Position numbers and translations under genes: made by a program
In this document: piece after piece, positions 1 to 8,494 of the stretch
Layout: each line of letters begins with the position of its first letter
How positions within the stretch are numbered: the stretch's first letter is position 1
The notes under the pieces: generated by a model
What the model saw: only the letters and a program-made list of their open reading frames with translations
What the model was told of the DNA's origin: nothing
The model's database searches: none
Assembly (NCBI GenBank): GCA_016717105.1
Contig: JADKGF010000020.1
Coordinates: 1-64,000, forward strand
Direction of reading: 5' to 3'
Origin: Saprospiraceae bacterium
GTDB taxonomy: Bacteria; Bacteroidota; Bacteroidia; Chitinophagales; Saprospiraceae
DNA length: 64,000 nt

Positions 1-911
1 TACCGGGCAATCCACTGAGCATATTTCTGTACGCATGCCCCGTCAATTCTGTTGTTTTCAAATATCTTTTGTATTTATCAATTTTTCTCCTGCTTCTGCA
101 CAAAGTCCGGTCTCGATCGATGCTACACTGCTAAGGTAACCGCCACTGTCCAAACTGCGCCACTTGAAATAGCCGAAAATCAGGAAAAGCGAATAAAGTA
201 TATATTTCAAAACTTCTCCTTTTGGTAGTGATAAGAGATGTTCATTTTGATGGCCAATGAAGATTCAGTTTGAATAAGAAATCTCATTGAAGGGCACGAT
301 ACCAGACAATACAGCTACAAGCGCTCATGGCAAAACTTTTATCTTCTTTAGTGCTGGCACGCGATCCCAAACGATAAAATAATCAAAGATACTAAAGTAA
401 TTATTAGGCGCCTGGATGACATTGTAATCGAATGGACTAAATCCAGGGGTAGAAAATGTGGCTGGTCCCGATTTTCTATAAAGTCAGGGTGTACTCCAAT
501 GCATCTCTGTCGTAACAACAAAAGCATGTGGAATCTGCTTTAAAAATGATAATAAATACCGGCCAACATACCTTCGATGACGACGTAGGGAAATAATTGG
601 ATATACTTCCCGCACCCAAAATCCCAAAATCAATTGAATCAGACCTGCAATAACTACTGCAGTCGAAGCCAATTCAAATAGACCTGGTGAAATAGCTGTC
701 AAGAAACGATTGCAGTAAGTCCTGCGGCTGGGCCCTCACACTGACATGGGTACTCAGACTACCTACATTCTTCTACTTGATGATACCTGAGACAAATCCT
801 GAAAATAAAAGGTGCACCTGGGGCCATAGCGATACTGACAAGAGGTAAGGCTACTAAAAATACGACCAATCCTGATGGTAGATCTGATTTTAAATGCTTT
901 GAAATAGGCAT
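1..911 (-). pseudogene. Decayed SulP-family anion transporter (5' part; continues past left edge)
   Basis: Reading the minus strand from about 911 (ATG of MPISKHLKSDLPSG) gives successive pieces of a SulP permease in different frames. They are an N-terminal LPSGLVVFLVALPL helix, then TAISPGLFELASTAVVIAGL (about 700-640), then WDRVPALKKIKVLP and SLAIKMNISYH (about 370-230), then ASIETGLCAEAGEKL (about 130-90) and NMLSGLPG at the edge. The order matches the family, but frames change repeatedly and stops interrupt it, so it cannot make a full transporter. The LPSGLVVFLVALPL start is typical of the SulP subgroup often paired with carbonic anhydrase. An intact SulP lies at 6150-7802. The 3' end (STAS domain) is outside the window. 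Confidence 0.8.
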
Positions 912-1262
912 ATATATATGTCTTGCAAATTTAAGTTTAAGATAATTAAGAATAGAAAATGAAAAGTTCGAAAAACTTTTAGCTACTTGATGTGATTTCG
1001 GTTTGAAATATATTCTGGATTTGAACAAGCATTAGCGGTATTGTTTAGCGTGGATACTTCACATTTATATCAGAAGTTTCCAACATTAAAATACAAGCAA
1101 TCAGTAAACGCTATTAGGATACAACATCCAGAATGTAATGACCTGAATAATTATGATATCCTGTAAATCTAATTATGAAATAAATGCAGGTAGCAGCCGG
1201 AGGATTTTCTACTGTCTTAGACCTATAACGAAACATTATTGAGCTTGTAGAAAAATGAAATC
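912..1262. other. Intergenic stretch, nothing recognised
   Basis: AT-rich sequence between two decayed minus-strand genes. It presumably held the promoter of the dead SulP gene. The open frame upstream of 911, to 1028, is low-complexity and I do not regard it as part of the SulP protein. No RNA gene or repeat was seen. Confidence 0.4.
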
Positions 1263-1633
1263 CTAAGTTTTTTTCCGTATTTGATGCAGATTAGCAAAGT
1301 GATCAAAATTGTCTGAAAGCTTGAGTTCGATCAGTTCATCTTCAGACTCTCTTTTCGTGGCCCATATTGTGGTTTTCTTCTTCCAAAATAGCTATGGCGT
1401 ATTTGGCGTTAAAAAAAATAATTGACCAGATCACCTGTGACATGTTCATCATACATAATACCAGACTGAAAAGTAGAAACCTGCTTACAATCAAAAAGAG
1501 ATAAACTGATCGGTCTGTGAAATTGTTCGAAAATGTTGGAGGAAAGGTGATGGATTGTGTTAATATCTTTTATTATTTAATCTGCTTTAGCTACAATATC
1601 ATCCATTAATTTATTTATAAGAGATATCATCAT
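1263..1633 (-). pseudogene. Decayed gene of unknown family
   Basis: From ATGATG at 1633 the minus strand reads MMISLINKLMDDIVAKAD, then a TAA (1577-1579), then continues in the same frame through IIKDINTIHHLSSNIFEQF, FHRPISLSLFDCKQVSTFQ and GIMYDEHVTGDLVNYFF. A frame change leads to NAKYAIAILEEENHNMGHEK, and another to ESEDELIELKLSDNFDHF, ending at a stop at 1263-1265. The mixed, protein-like composition across three frames suggests a real gene of about 120 codons broken by one nonsense codon and two frameshifts. I do not recognise the family. It precedes the dead SulP on the same strand and may have been co-transcribed with it. Confidence 0.55.
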
Positions 1634-1894
1634 TCAAAAATGCTATCAAAATACAATCGATTCTTCAATTGATTTGTTTTTCTAAGAGGTGCTTAATTAT
1701 AGCCAAGCAGAGTTAATATTATCTAGACAGTTGCATTCATCTTGTGCATATATGCCAACAAAAGCTCAACTTAAGGCTCATTCTCATCCTGATACCTGCT
1801 TATAAATATTATCTTTTAGTACCAATGCCAATAATAAATGAATCTTGATACGCCATATTTATTAACTAAAGGTAATTTTAATACCTCCAAGATA

Positions 1895-3050
1895 TTAATA
1901 AGGACTGCACTTCCACCCATCATCATTCCATAGCAATCGAGATTTGTCAGAAAACCCAAAAAACTCACCTATAAATATTTCATCTAAAAATGAACTAGGA
2001 ACAGGTTCATAGGTATAAGATTTAAGATACAATTTTCTTAATTTTCCATCTCCTACATACAATAGTGTGTCTTTGTTGAGTACTGTATGATTAGGATAAA
2101 ATCAAGTAAAAGGTGTAATCTGACCGGTATTTTTTTATCTATCGTATTAAACCTTTTTCTTACATCCTGATTATAGCATAAATTTTATCTTTGTACAAAG
2201 TGTATTCTGCGCCTGAAATGGTGGGAATGTTCCATTTTTTAAAATGAGATTTGTCTAAACCAATAAATCGATCATCGCTACACGTGAGGTAAATATTCTC
2301 ATCATCAAATAACTCAAATGAGCAGGTATATCCAGGTAATAGGTCTTGTTTTATTGTATTCTCCCCATCCTTAATGATAATCCAAGAATTCATATGAATT
2401 TTATCGAAGTCAAATATAGAATATTCTAATACCCACTTTCCATTGATCTTTATAGGTGCAGATCCTCCTTCCCAATTCCCTAAATATTTATTGGGCTCAG
2501 TATATGGATTAACTTTTCCTTATAATGTCCCCCTTCATATACGATCTCAAAAAATTTATATGCTGCAAAACTATCAGTGTAAGATGCTCCAGTAAAATAT
2601 CCATCTTGCCTTACAGTATGATTAATGTAATTGCTAAATGTGTCAACAGCAAATACATTTCCAGAATTCTTGTCTAATTGGAAGATATATTTCCCATGAA
2701 GATACACTAGTCTGCCATTTTCTTCAAAAAGCATTGGATTAAATGCATAAACATCAATATCAGTAAAAATGGTTTTATCGAAAATTACTTCGCCTGTTTT
2801 TTCATTGATCTGTAAAATTCAAGTGCCTACTATTTTTAAAAATAGGAAAAAGATAATAATAACCATCACTGAAGTGCGGATGTTCCTGAGTCCAAGGCAA
2901 TTTTACTTGCCAGTTATACAAATCCTTGGTTACTTCTGGTTCAGGAGGCATTGGTTTTTCGCAAGCCGATAAAAGTAAAATCATACATAGTAGGCAAATG
3001 CACCCAATAGGTGCACTTGCTTTTTTAAAATTATTAATAAAGTTCTTCAT
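1895..3050 (-). pseudogene. Decayed beta-propeller-like lipoprotein
   Basis: The minus strand starts at 3050 with a lipoprotein signal peptide (MKNFINNF..., hydrophobic core, lipobox LLSAC near residue 30). It then gives pieces in shifting frames: NWQVKLPWTQEHPHFSDGYY, INEKTGEVIFDKTIFTDIDV, RLVYLHGKYIFQLDKNSGNV (2700-2640), then a piece starting MNSWIIIKDGENTIKQDLLP (2390 down), and finally LLYVGDGKLRKLYLKSYTYE and LLWNDDGWKCSPY before TAA at 1895-1897. The repeated pattern of a hydrophobic strand followed by D.NSG/D.KTG turns resembles PQQ/quinoprotein-like or WD40-like propellers. At least three frameshifts separate the pieces, so the product would be a truncated exported fragment. Confidence 0.7.
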
Positions 3051-3097
3051 GTTTTAATTTTTTGGAATATAAAAAAGATCATCAATTATACTTTAGC

Positions 3098-3725
3098 TTA
3101 TTTGTTCACCAATTTTTTCTTAAATCCAAAACCATAATATATGCCCATCTGGATACCATTTTGGAGAGATCAATGATGTCTCGGATGAACTCTGCTTCAT
3201 AAGGCAGTTTGATGACCGGATGCTATGAAATTCATAATATATTTTGTCTAGATCGTGGATACTTCTTACATAATGTAAGTACGCCTGTACGGTGGAGTTG
3301 TTTTTAAATTTTCTACCCACATTTAGCCCACCACGAAAGACTATGGTAGGGGAAGTAGAGTGAGTAGCTTTTTTTAAGCTGATGGCCCTACCATACCATA
3401 TAGAAGAGTTATGGCTTTCGCCTCTATCTACTGGTGTGACGATGTCCCAAGTACCACCAGCTTCCGCTATAAGTCCATTTTTTATCCTTATTTTTAGTCA
3501 GATCTACATGGATCAGCAAGGGAATCGATATGCGATCGCTAAATTCATTATAGTTTAGATAAGGTATAATTATATTTTGGTATTTCATTTCCATTCCAGT
3601 TTTAGCTTTAACTTTGGGGATAGAGCATATTCTACATGTAGTGAAAATCCTATAGGTACATCTAGTTTTTCATTGACAAATCCTACATGCGTGCCTACGC
3701 CATATTGGAAGTTTTTGTGCCATAC
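3098..3725 (-). pseudogene. Decayed outer-membrane beta-barrel protein, C-terminal part
   Basis: Pieces in several minus-strand frames read as barrel strands: NFQYGVGTHVGFVNEKLDVP and GFSLHVEYALSPKLKLEWK (3720-3600), GLIAEAGGTWDIVTPVDRGE (3490-3430), SIWYGRAISLKKATHS, VGRKFKNNSTVQAYLHYVRS, and a C-terminus MGIYYGFGFKKKLVNK ending at 3098-3100. That terminal strand is typical of Bacteroidota PorT-like outer-membrane barrels. Frame changes and stops occur roughly every 60-150 bases, so nothing functional can be made. Its 5' limit is uncertain; it may overlap or once have been continuous with the neighbouring dead lipoprotein. Confidence 0.6.
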
Positions 3726-5232
3726 ACAGATTTATGGATAACAAGATGGTGCTTACGAATAATCCCAAATTTTGCTTGTGCAACTTTGATGTAAGTATCA
3801 TATATAACTTTGTTTGTTAGTATTTATAGAAAATGGCAGATTGTATCTGAAGTCTGTCGTACACCAACCATAAATATCTAAGCCTATAGAAGTAGAGTAT
3901 GATGGATATATGATTTTTTGTCCCGTAAAAGAACGCTGATAGCAATGAGAAAGATCGGTTCTAAAATTTATTGGATTAACAGAATCTTCATAATATAGAA
4001 AATTAGAACAAATAGAGTATTCTAGGTCTTTATCGGGACTGACATCGTCAAACATTAAAGCATTTATAAGGAATCTTTTACCATTTGTTTGACTAGATTT
4101 GTAGGCCAATGAGACTATTGGCACTGAAAATTGCCTATCATTATGTATGGTAATTCCTTCAGTTAATGTGACTGTCGTTACAAACTTATCAGCTCTGATA
4201 CCTCATATTTGGTACTACAAATCGTTTAATTATGTCAAGCTGCCTAGCTGAAATCATATCAAAGGAAACATTGGCCGATTCTCTAAATAGTATTCCTCTA
4301 AAAAAAGATATAAATCCTCTAAAACTTCAAAATCTCCAAGGATGAGGTTTTTATTCAGTGGATTATCAGGGTCACAGTTTCTAGGACAGTCATTTCCACA
4401 ATTTTGTGAAGTATAGGCAAACTCACCCGTATAGCTACAGTGCTCTTGCCAGATGGCATAGCATTTTTTGTTTGTCTAATAAGATCTTGTTTGGACTTGT
4501 GGCACTTGGACTCCAGAGAGTCAGTATCTGAGAGTAGTATATTTTTGGTACAATACTCTATTTGGGGAAGAAATTCATATAAACTGATGTTCTTTTCATT
4601 AGTCAGATTGTCAGTGTTGAGCAAAAGGTAGTCAGATGAGTATTTGACCATGATGTAGAAGTATTTCACTTGCTCATAGAAAGCAGCGTTAACATCTTTA
4701 ATTAATTCTGAGTAGCCATTGTGATAGTAAAATGTGTAGGTAAAGCCTGGTAGTAAATTTGGCGTTTGTACGCCCACAAAGGGTATGATGTTTTTGGTAT
4801 CCCATATCATCGAATGAAACAAATCTGGTAGTTTGATCGCTACCATAGGATCATCATTTGCGACACGATCCATTAATGTCTCACCAAAGATTCCTTCACC
4901 TCATCATCTTCATGTGCTTGTATGAGCTGAGCTACGGTCTTGCCTGATGGTAAGATGTCATCTTTGATCAATGCGAATAGTAATTCGTTATAAATTTTCT
5001 CCCCTGGAATCGTGCTTTTTTCTTTGATGTACGCTCTAAATTCTTGCTCCCCAAGGGCTCTTGCCACAGACTTTCCGAATGCCAATCTGATCTGAGTAAG
5101 ATCTTTAAAGTTAGGATTACTATTTTCGGCCCAAGCGACTATATTCCTATCACTAGAAAAATCATCCTTGGAGCAGGAAGCAATCAGGATGAAGAGAGAA
5201 AGAAAAGTTAAATGTTTTATAATCATGGTCAT
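3695..5232 (-). pseudogene. Decayed large Cys-containing lipoprotein
   Basis: From ATG at 5232 there is a lipoprotein signal (MTMIIKHLTFLSLFILIASC) and about 119 codons ending at 4873. A frameshift continues the protein with NDDPMVAIKLPDLFHSMIWD and PFVGVQTPNLLPGF. Another frameshift near 4440 gives TSQNCGNDCPRNCDPDNPLN and LILGDFEVLEDLYLFLEEYY, and the reading later resumes with IVSLAYKSSQTNGKRF, GLDIYGWCTTDFRYNLPF and KFGIIRKHHLVIHKSV before the stop at 3695. The organisation (lipobox, DP.VAI..P.LF, P.V.V.TP, C-terminal GWCTTDF) resembles large Bacteroidota lipoproteins of unknown role. At least four frameshifts or stops are needed to read it through. Confidence 0.7.
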
Positions 5233-5571
5233 AAATTAAAAATTTGTAGTGATAATACTTCATTAATATTACAAAATATTTTGAAATAAAAAATTTTTAC
5301 ACATAATATATAAACTTAATTTATAATAATATTATATGTGTACTGTACTAATAAAAGTATAATAAATAACATATGTTCTTATTTAATATTTTAAATTAGC
5401 CTTCTTGGTTATTTCATTTTTACCATATTTGAACAAACTATGGTAAAATTGAAAAAAATTATAAATTTTACTCCATAAAAGCCTTCAACCTAAAATCAAA
5501 AAAATGATCCTACCTCACAAAGATATAAACTAATTGCTTTCTTTAATGTTTTAATATCGATACAAGCAGAT
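5233..5571. other. AT-rich divergent intergenic region
   Basis: Very AT-rich spacer between the dead lipoprotein (-) and a small secreted protein (+). It contains A/T runs and no recognisable gene. It presumably carries promoters for both sides, but no convincing TAnnTTTG box was located. Confidence 0.4.
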
Positions 5572-5856
5572 ATGAATAAGTATTTACTAGTCTTCATTTT
5601 ATTATTTTCTTTCCAAAACGTTTGGCAATTAACTTTTTCGACAAAGTCTGCTATTGTTATTTTGGCAGAAGAAAATCATGAAGATCAATCATCCGCTGAA
5701 AAATTATTCAAAGAATGTATTGTATCTACTACTTCGGCAATATCTAAATGGATCAGACCTACTGGCAAAGAACATGAAAACATTATTTATATAAGCCAAT
5801 CAGTCACGTCTGTGATCATCAATGTGGAAACGCCGCCACCCAATAAATTTTCCTAA
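5572..5856 (+). CDS. Small secreted protein, function unknown
   Basis: The gene encodes a 94-residue protein with a hydrophobic N-terminus (KYLLVFILLFSFQNVW, residues 3-18) that looks like a signal peptide or anchor. A short polar body follows, with one Cys and a proline-rich end (ETPPPNKFS). I do not recognise a family. The ATG is the only sensible start. The spacer to the next gene (sulP, 293 bp) is long, so it is probably its own transcript. The composition is protein-like, but the short length leaves some chance that it is not expressed. Confidence 0.5.
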   Translation: MNKYLLVFILLFSFQNVWQLTFSTKSAIVILAEENHEDQSSAEKLFKECIVSTTSAISKWIRPTGKEHENIIYISQSVTSVIINVETPPPNKFS

Positions 5857-6149
5857 AAATAAAATGGCTTACTAAAAAGTAGATAATATCAATAATTACA
5901 AAATTTTATTTTTTATATATTGAATTAAAGCATTCATATTTTCATTCCCAAACTAAGCACGACAAGCTTTGGTAAGGAAAATAAGCATATAGAATAAGAT
6001 TTTGAAAAGTAATTTAATTAATCCTTTTTAGAAAGCTACCTAATTTAATTAGATTTTGGTTTTGCCATATACTTGTAGTAAAGAGTCGCAAGTATTGAAG
6101 TAACATCAGAATCTATGCTGAGTTATGTTTATTAAGGAAATTTATAATC

Positions 6150-7802
6150 ATGAAGATAAATAATCAATCGCTGAAAGGGGATATTTTTGGTGGTGTCACA
6201 GCGGGAATTGTGGCCTTACCGTTGGCATTAGCATTTGGAGTACAATCGGGTTTAGGAGCTGCGGCAGGTCTATACGGTGCGATAGGATTGGGCATATTTG
6301 CGGCCTTATTTGGCGGTACTAATACACAAATAAGTGGACCTACGGGACCAATGACCGTAGTCTCTGCTACTACTATTGCATTATTGATTGCACAAAAAGG
6401 TTCGTTAGAGAGCGCTTTACCTGCCATATTATTGTGTTTTGTACTTACGGGTGCTTTCATGATATTGATGGGAATCCTGAAATTGGGCCAGTATATCAAA
6501 TACATACCATATCCTGTAGTTTCGGGTTTTATGACTGGCATCGGTGTCATTATCATCATGCTACAGTTGTTTCCCATGTTAGGCTACGAATCACCCAAAA
6601 CCATTCCGCAAATCTTAGTCAACATCGGTGATCCTTTACGTGATATACATTACCCTTCACTAGGATTAACAGTATTGACGATGATTATTGTCTATTTATT
6701 TCCGAAAGTATCCAAGACGATTCCTAGCACTTTGGTAGCACTTATTTCCGTGACCGTTTTGGCGTGGGGTTTATCCATGGACGTGGCTATCATAGGAGCA
6801 ATACCTTCAGGATTACCCAATTTACATTTCGATCTATTTACAGCAATTAGCGATTTTAATTTAATCTTAATGCCTGCAGTTACTTTGGCAGCTCTAGGCG
6901 CAATAGATAGTTTGTTGACGTCTGTAGTAGCTGACAATGTAACCAAAACCAGTCACGAATCTAACAAAGAGTTGGTAGGCCAAGGTATTGGAAATATGGT
7001 AGCTGGAATGATTGGCGGGATACCAGGAGCAGGCGCAACCATGCGTACATTGGTCAATATCAATTCAGGTGGTACAACCAAAATGTCTGGTGTGATTCAT
7101 GGCGTCTTCCTTTTATTGGTTTTATTGGGATTAAGTTCCATGGCGGCATTGATTCCTATTCCTGTTTTATCTGGTATTTTACTTACTGTAGGCATCAGTA
7201 TTGTGGACAAAAAAGGCCTCAGTCATATAGGCAAAATCACCAAAACTGATGCAATAGTATTGATTATCGTACTTATACTTACCGTTTTTGTCGATTTGCT
7301 CCAAGCGGTCGCTGCAGGTATGATCATATCTTCTATTATTTTTATCAAGCAAATGGGAGATATTACACAAAAAGCCTCGACAACGACATCTATAGAAAGC
7401 GACGAAGAGGCTGAGTACCTTCACGATAGATACCATATCGACATTTCGATCAGACCTTTTGTAACTATTAAGACAATCAATGGCCCATTATTTTTTGGCA
7501 ATAGCGAATATTTCATGCAATTGAGTAAAAAAATACCAGATGCAATAAAGCTATTAATCATTGATATGCGGCATGTCCCATACATAGATCAATCTGGTTT
7601 GTATTCGTTGGAGTCCATTATCCTCAGTCTAGAGCAAAACAAAGTACAAGTATATCTACTCAATTTGCAAAAACAACCTCATGCGATGATGAAAAATATA
7701 TTACTCATCCCCAATGTAGTAGAATCTAATTCCTTATTTGATGATGAATTACTATGTGCAGTAGCTGCAAAAAAATATATTGAACAAATAAATAAAAATT
7801 AA
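6150..7802 (+). CDS. SulP-family inorganic anion transporter with STAS domain
   Basis: This 550-residue protein has the SulP layout: a membrane domain (about 1-400) opening with LKGDIFGGVTAGIVALPLAL and GPTGPMTVV, then a cytoplasmic STAS domain (about 430-545) containing the DQSGL loop. SulP proteins carry bicarbonate, sulfate or related anions across the inner membrane. The next gene, 8 bp downstream, is a beta-carbonic anhydrase, which points to bicarbonate uptake or CO2/HCO3- balance. The substrate is inferred from that context. Length and motifs are complete, unlike the dead SulP copy at the left edge. The start ATG at 6150 directly precedes the conserved N-terminal motif. Confidence 0.93.
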   Translation: MKINNQSLKGDIFGGVTAGIVALPLALAFGVQSGLGAAAGLYGAIGLGIFAALFGGTNTQISGPTGPMTVVSATTIALLIAQKGSLESALPAILLCFVLTGAFMILMGILKLGQYIKYIPYPVVSGFMTGIGVIIIMLQLFPMLGYESPKTIPQILVNIGDPLRDIHYPSLGLTVLTMIIVYLFPKVSKTIPSTLVALISVTVLAWGLSMDVAIIGAIPSGLPNLHFDLFTAISDFNLILMPAVTLAALGAIDSLLTSVVADNVTKTSHESNKELVGQGIGNMVAGMIGGIPGAGATMRTLVNINSGGTTKMSGVIHGVFLLLVLLGLSSMAALIPIPVLSGILLTVGISIVDKKGLSHIGKITKTDAIVLIIVLILTVFVDLLQAVAAGMIISSIIFIKQMGDITQKASTTTSIESDEEAEYLHDRYHIDISIRPFVTIKTINGPLFFGNSEYFMQLSKKIPDAIKLLIIDMRHVPYIDQSGLYSLESIILSLEQNKVQVYLLNLQKQPHAMMKNILLIPNVVESNSLFDDELLCAVAAKKYIEQINKN

Positions 7803-7810
7803 TTAAAAAA

Positions 7811-8452
7811 ATGAGTGAATTTTATAATAAAATCTTGGACAACAACAGAAAATGGGTAGCTGACAAAACGCTCAATGACCCTGATTATTTTAAAAGGCTG
7901 AGTGAAGGACAATCGCCGCCATTACTATGGATAGGCTGCTCTGACAGTCGTGTCCCAGCCAATGAAATCACAGGTACACAACCTGGTGAAGTGTTTGTAC
8001 ATAGAAATATTGCCAATATGGTGATACATTCGGATATGAATCTACTCAGCGTGCTCGACTACGCCGTCAATGTACTCAAAGTCAGGCATGTGATCGTTTG
8101 CGGACATTATGGATGTGGTGGTGTGAAGGCAGCTATGGGCAATGCAAATATTGGATTGATCGATAATTGGATCAGACATATCAAAGATGTGTATCGCTTT
8201 CATTATGAAGAACTGGATGCCATCGTAGATGAAGAAAAGAAATTTGACCGTTTTGTAGAAGTGAATGTAATAGAACAGGTCATGGATTTGGCCAAAACAT
8301 CTATCGTTCAAAATGCGTGGGCACAAGGTCAAGACTTATGGATACACGGTTGGGTGTATTCTCTAAAAGACGGACTTGTAAAAGATTTGAATGTAAATTT
8401 TGGAAGTAATAAGGAATTACCAGATGTATATCAACTAAATAAAATTTTGTGA
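7811..8452 (+). CDS. can: Beta-class carbonic anhydrase
   Basis: The 213-residue protein interconverts CO2 and bicarbonate in the cytoplasm. The zinc ligands and catalytic dyad of the beta class are visible: GCSDSR (Cys43, Asp45, Arg47) and CGHYGCGG (His99, Cys102). Length is typical of the Can/CynT type. It starts 8 bp after the SulP gene and is almost certainly co-transcribed with it, giving a transporter-enzyme pair for bicarbonate handling. A terminator-like hairpin follows at 8505-8543, inside the end of the convergent gene. Confidence 0.96.
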   Translation: MSEFYNKILDNNRKWVADKTLNDPDYFKRLSEGQSPPLLWIGCSDSRVPANEITGTQPGEVFVHRNIANMVIHSDMNLLSVLDYAVNVLKVRHVIVCGHYGCGGVKAAMGNANIGLIDNWIRHIKDVYRFHYEELDAIVDEEKKFDRFVEVNVIEQVMDLAKTSIVQNAWAQGQDLWIHGWVYSLKDGLVKDLNVNFGSNKELPDVYQLNKIL

Positions 8453-8494
8453 TAGTTAATTTTTGAAATTAACCAATTTTTGTATTCTTTTTTT

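Noticed and set aside
6164..6577. Antisense open frames inside the SulP and carbonic anhydrase genes
   Set aside because: They are long only because of codon bias of the sense gene; sequences are not protein-like.
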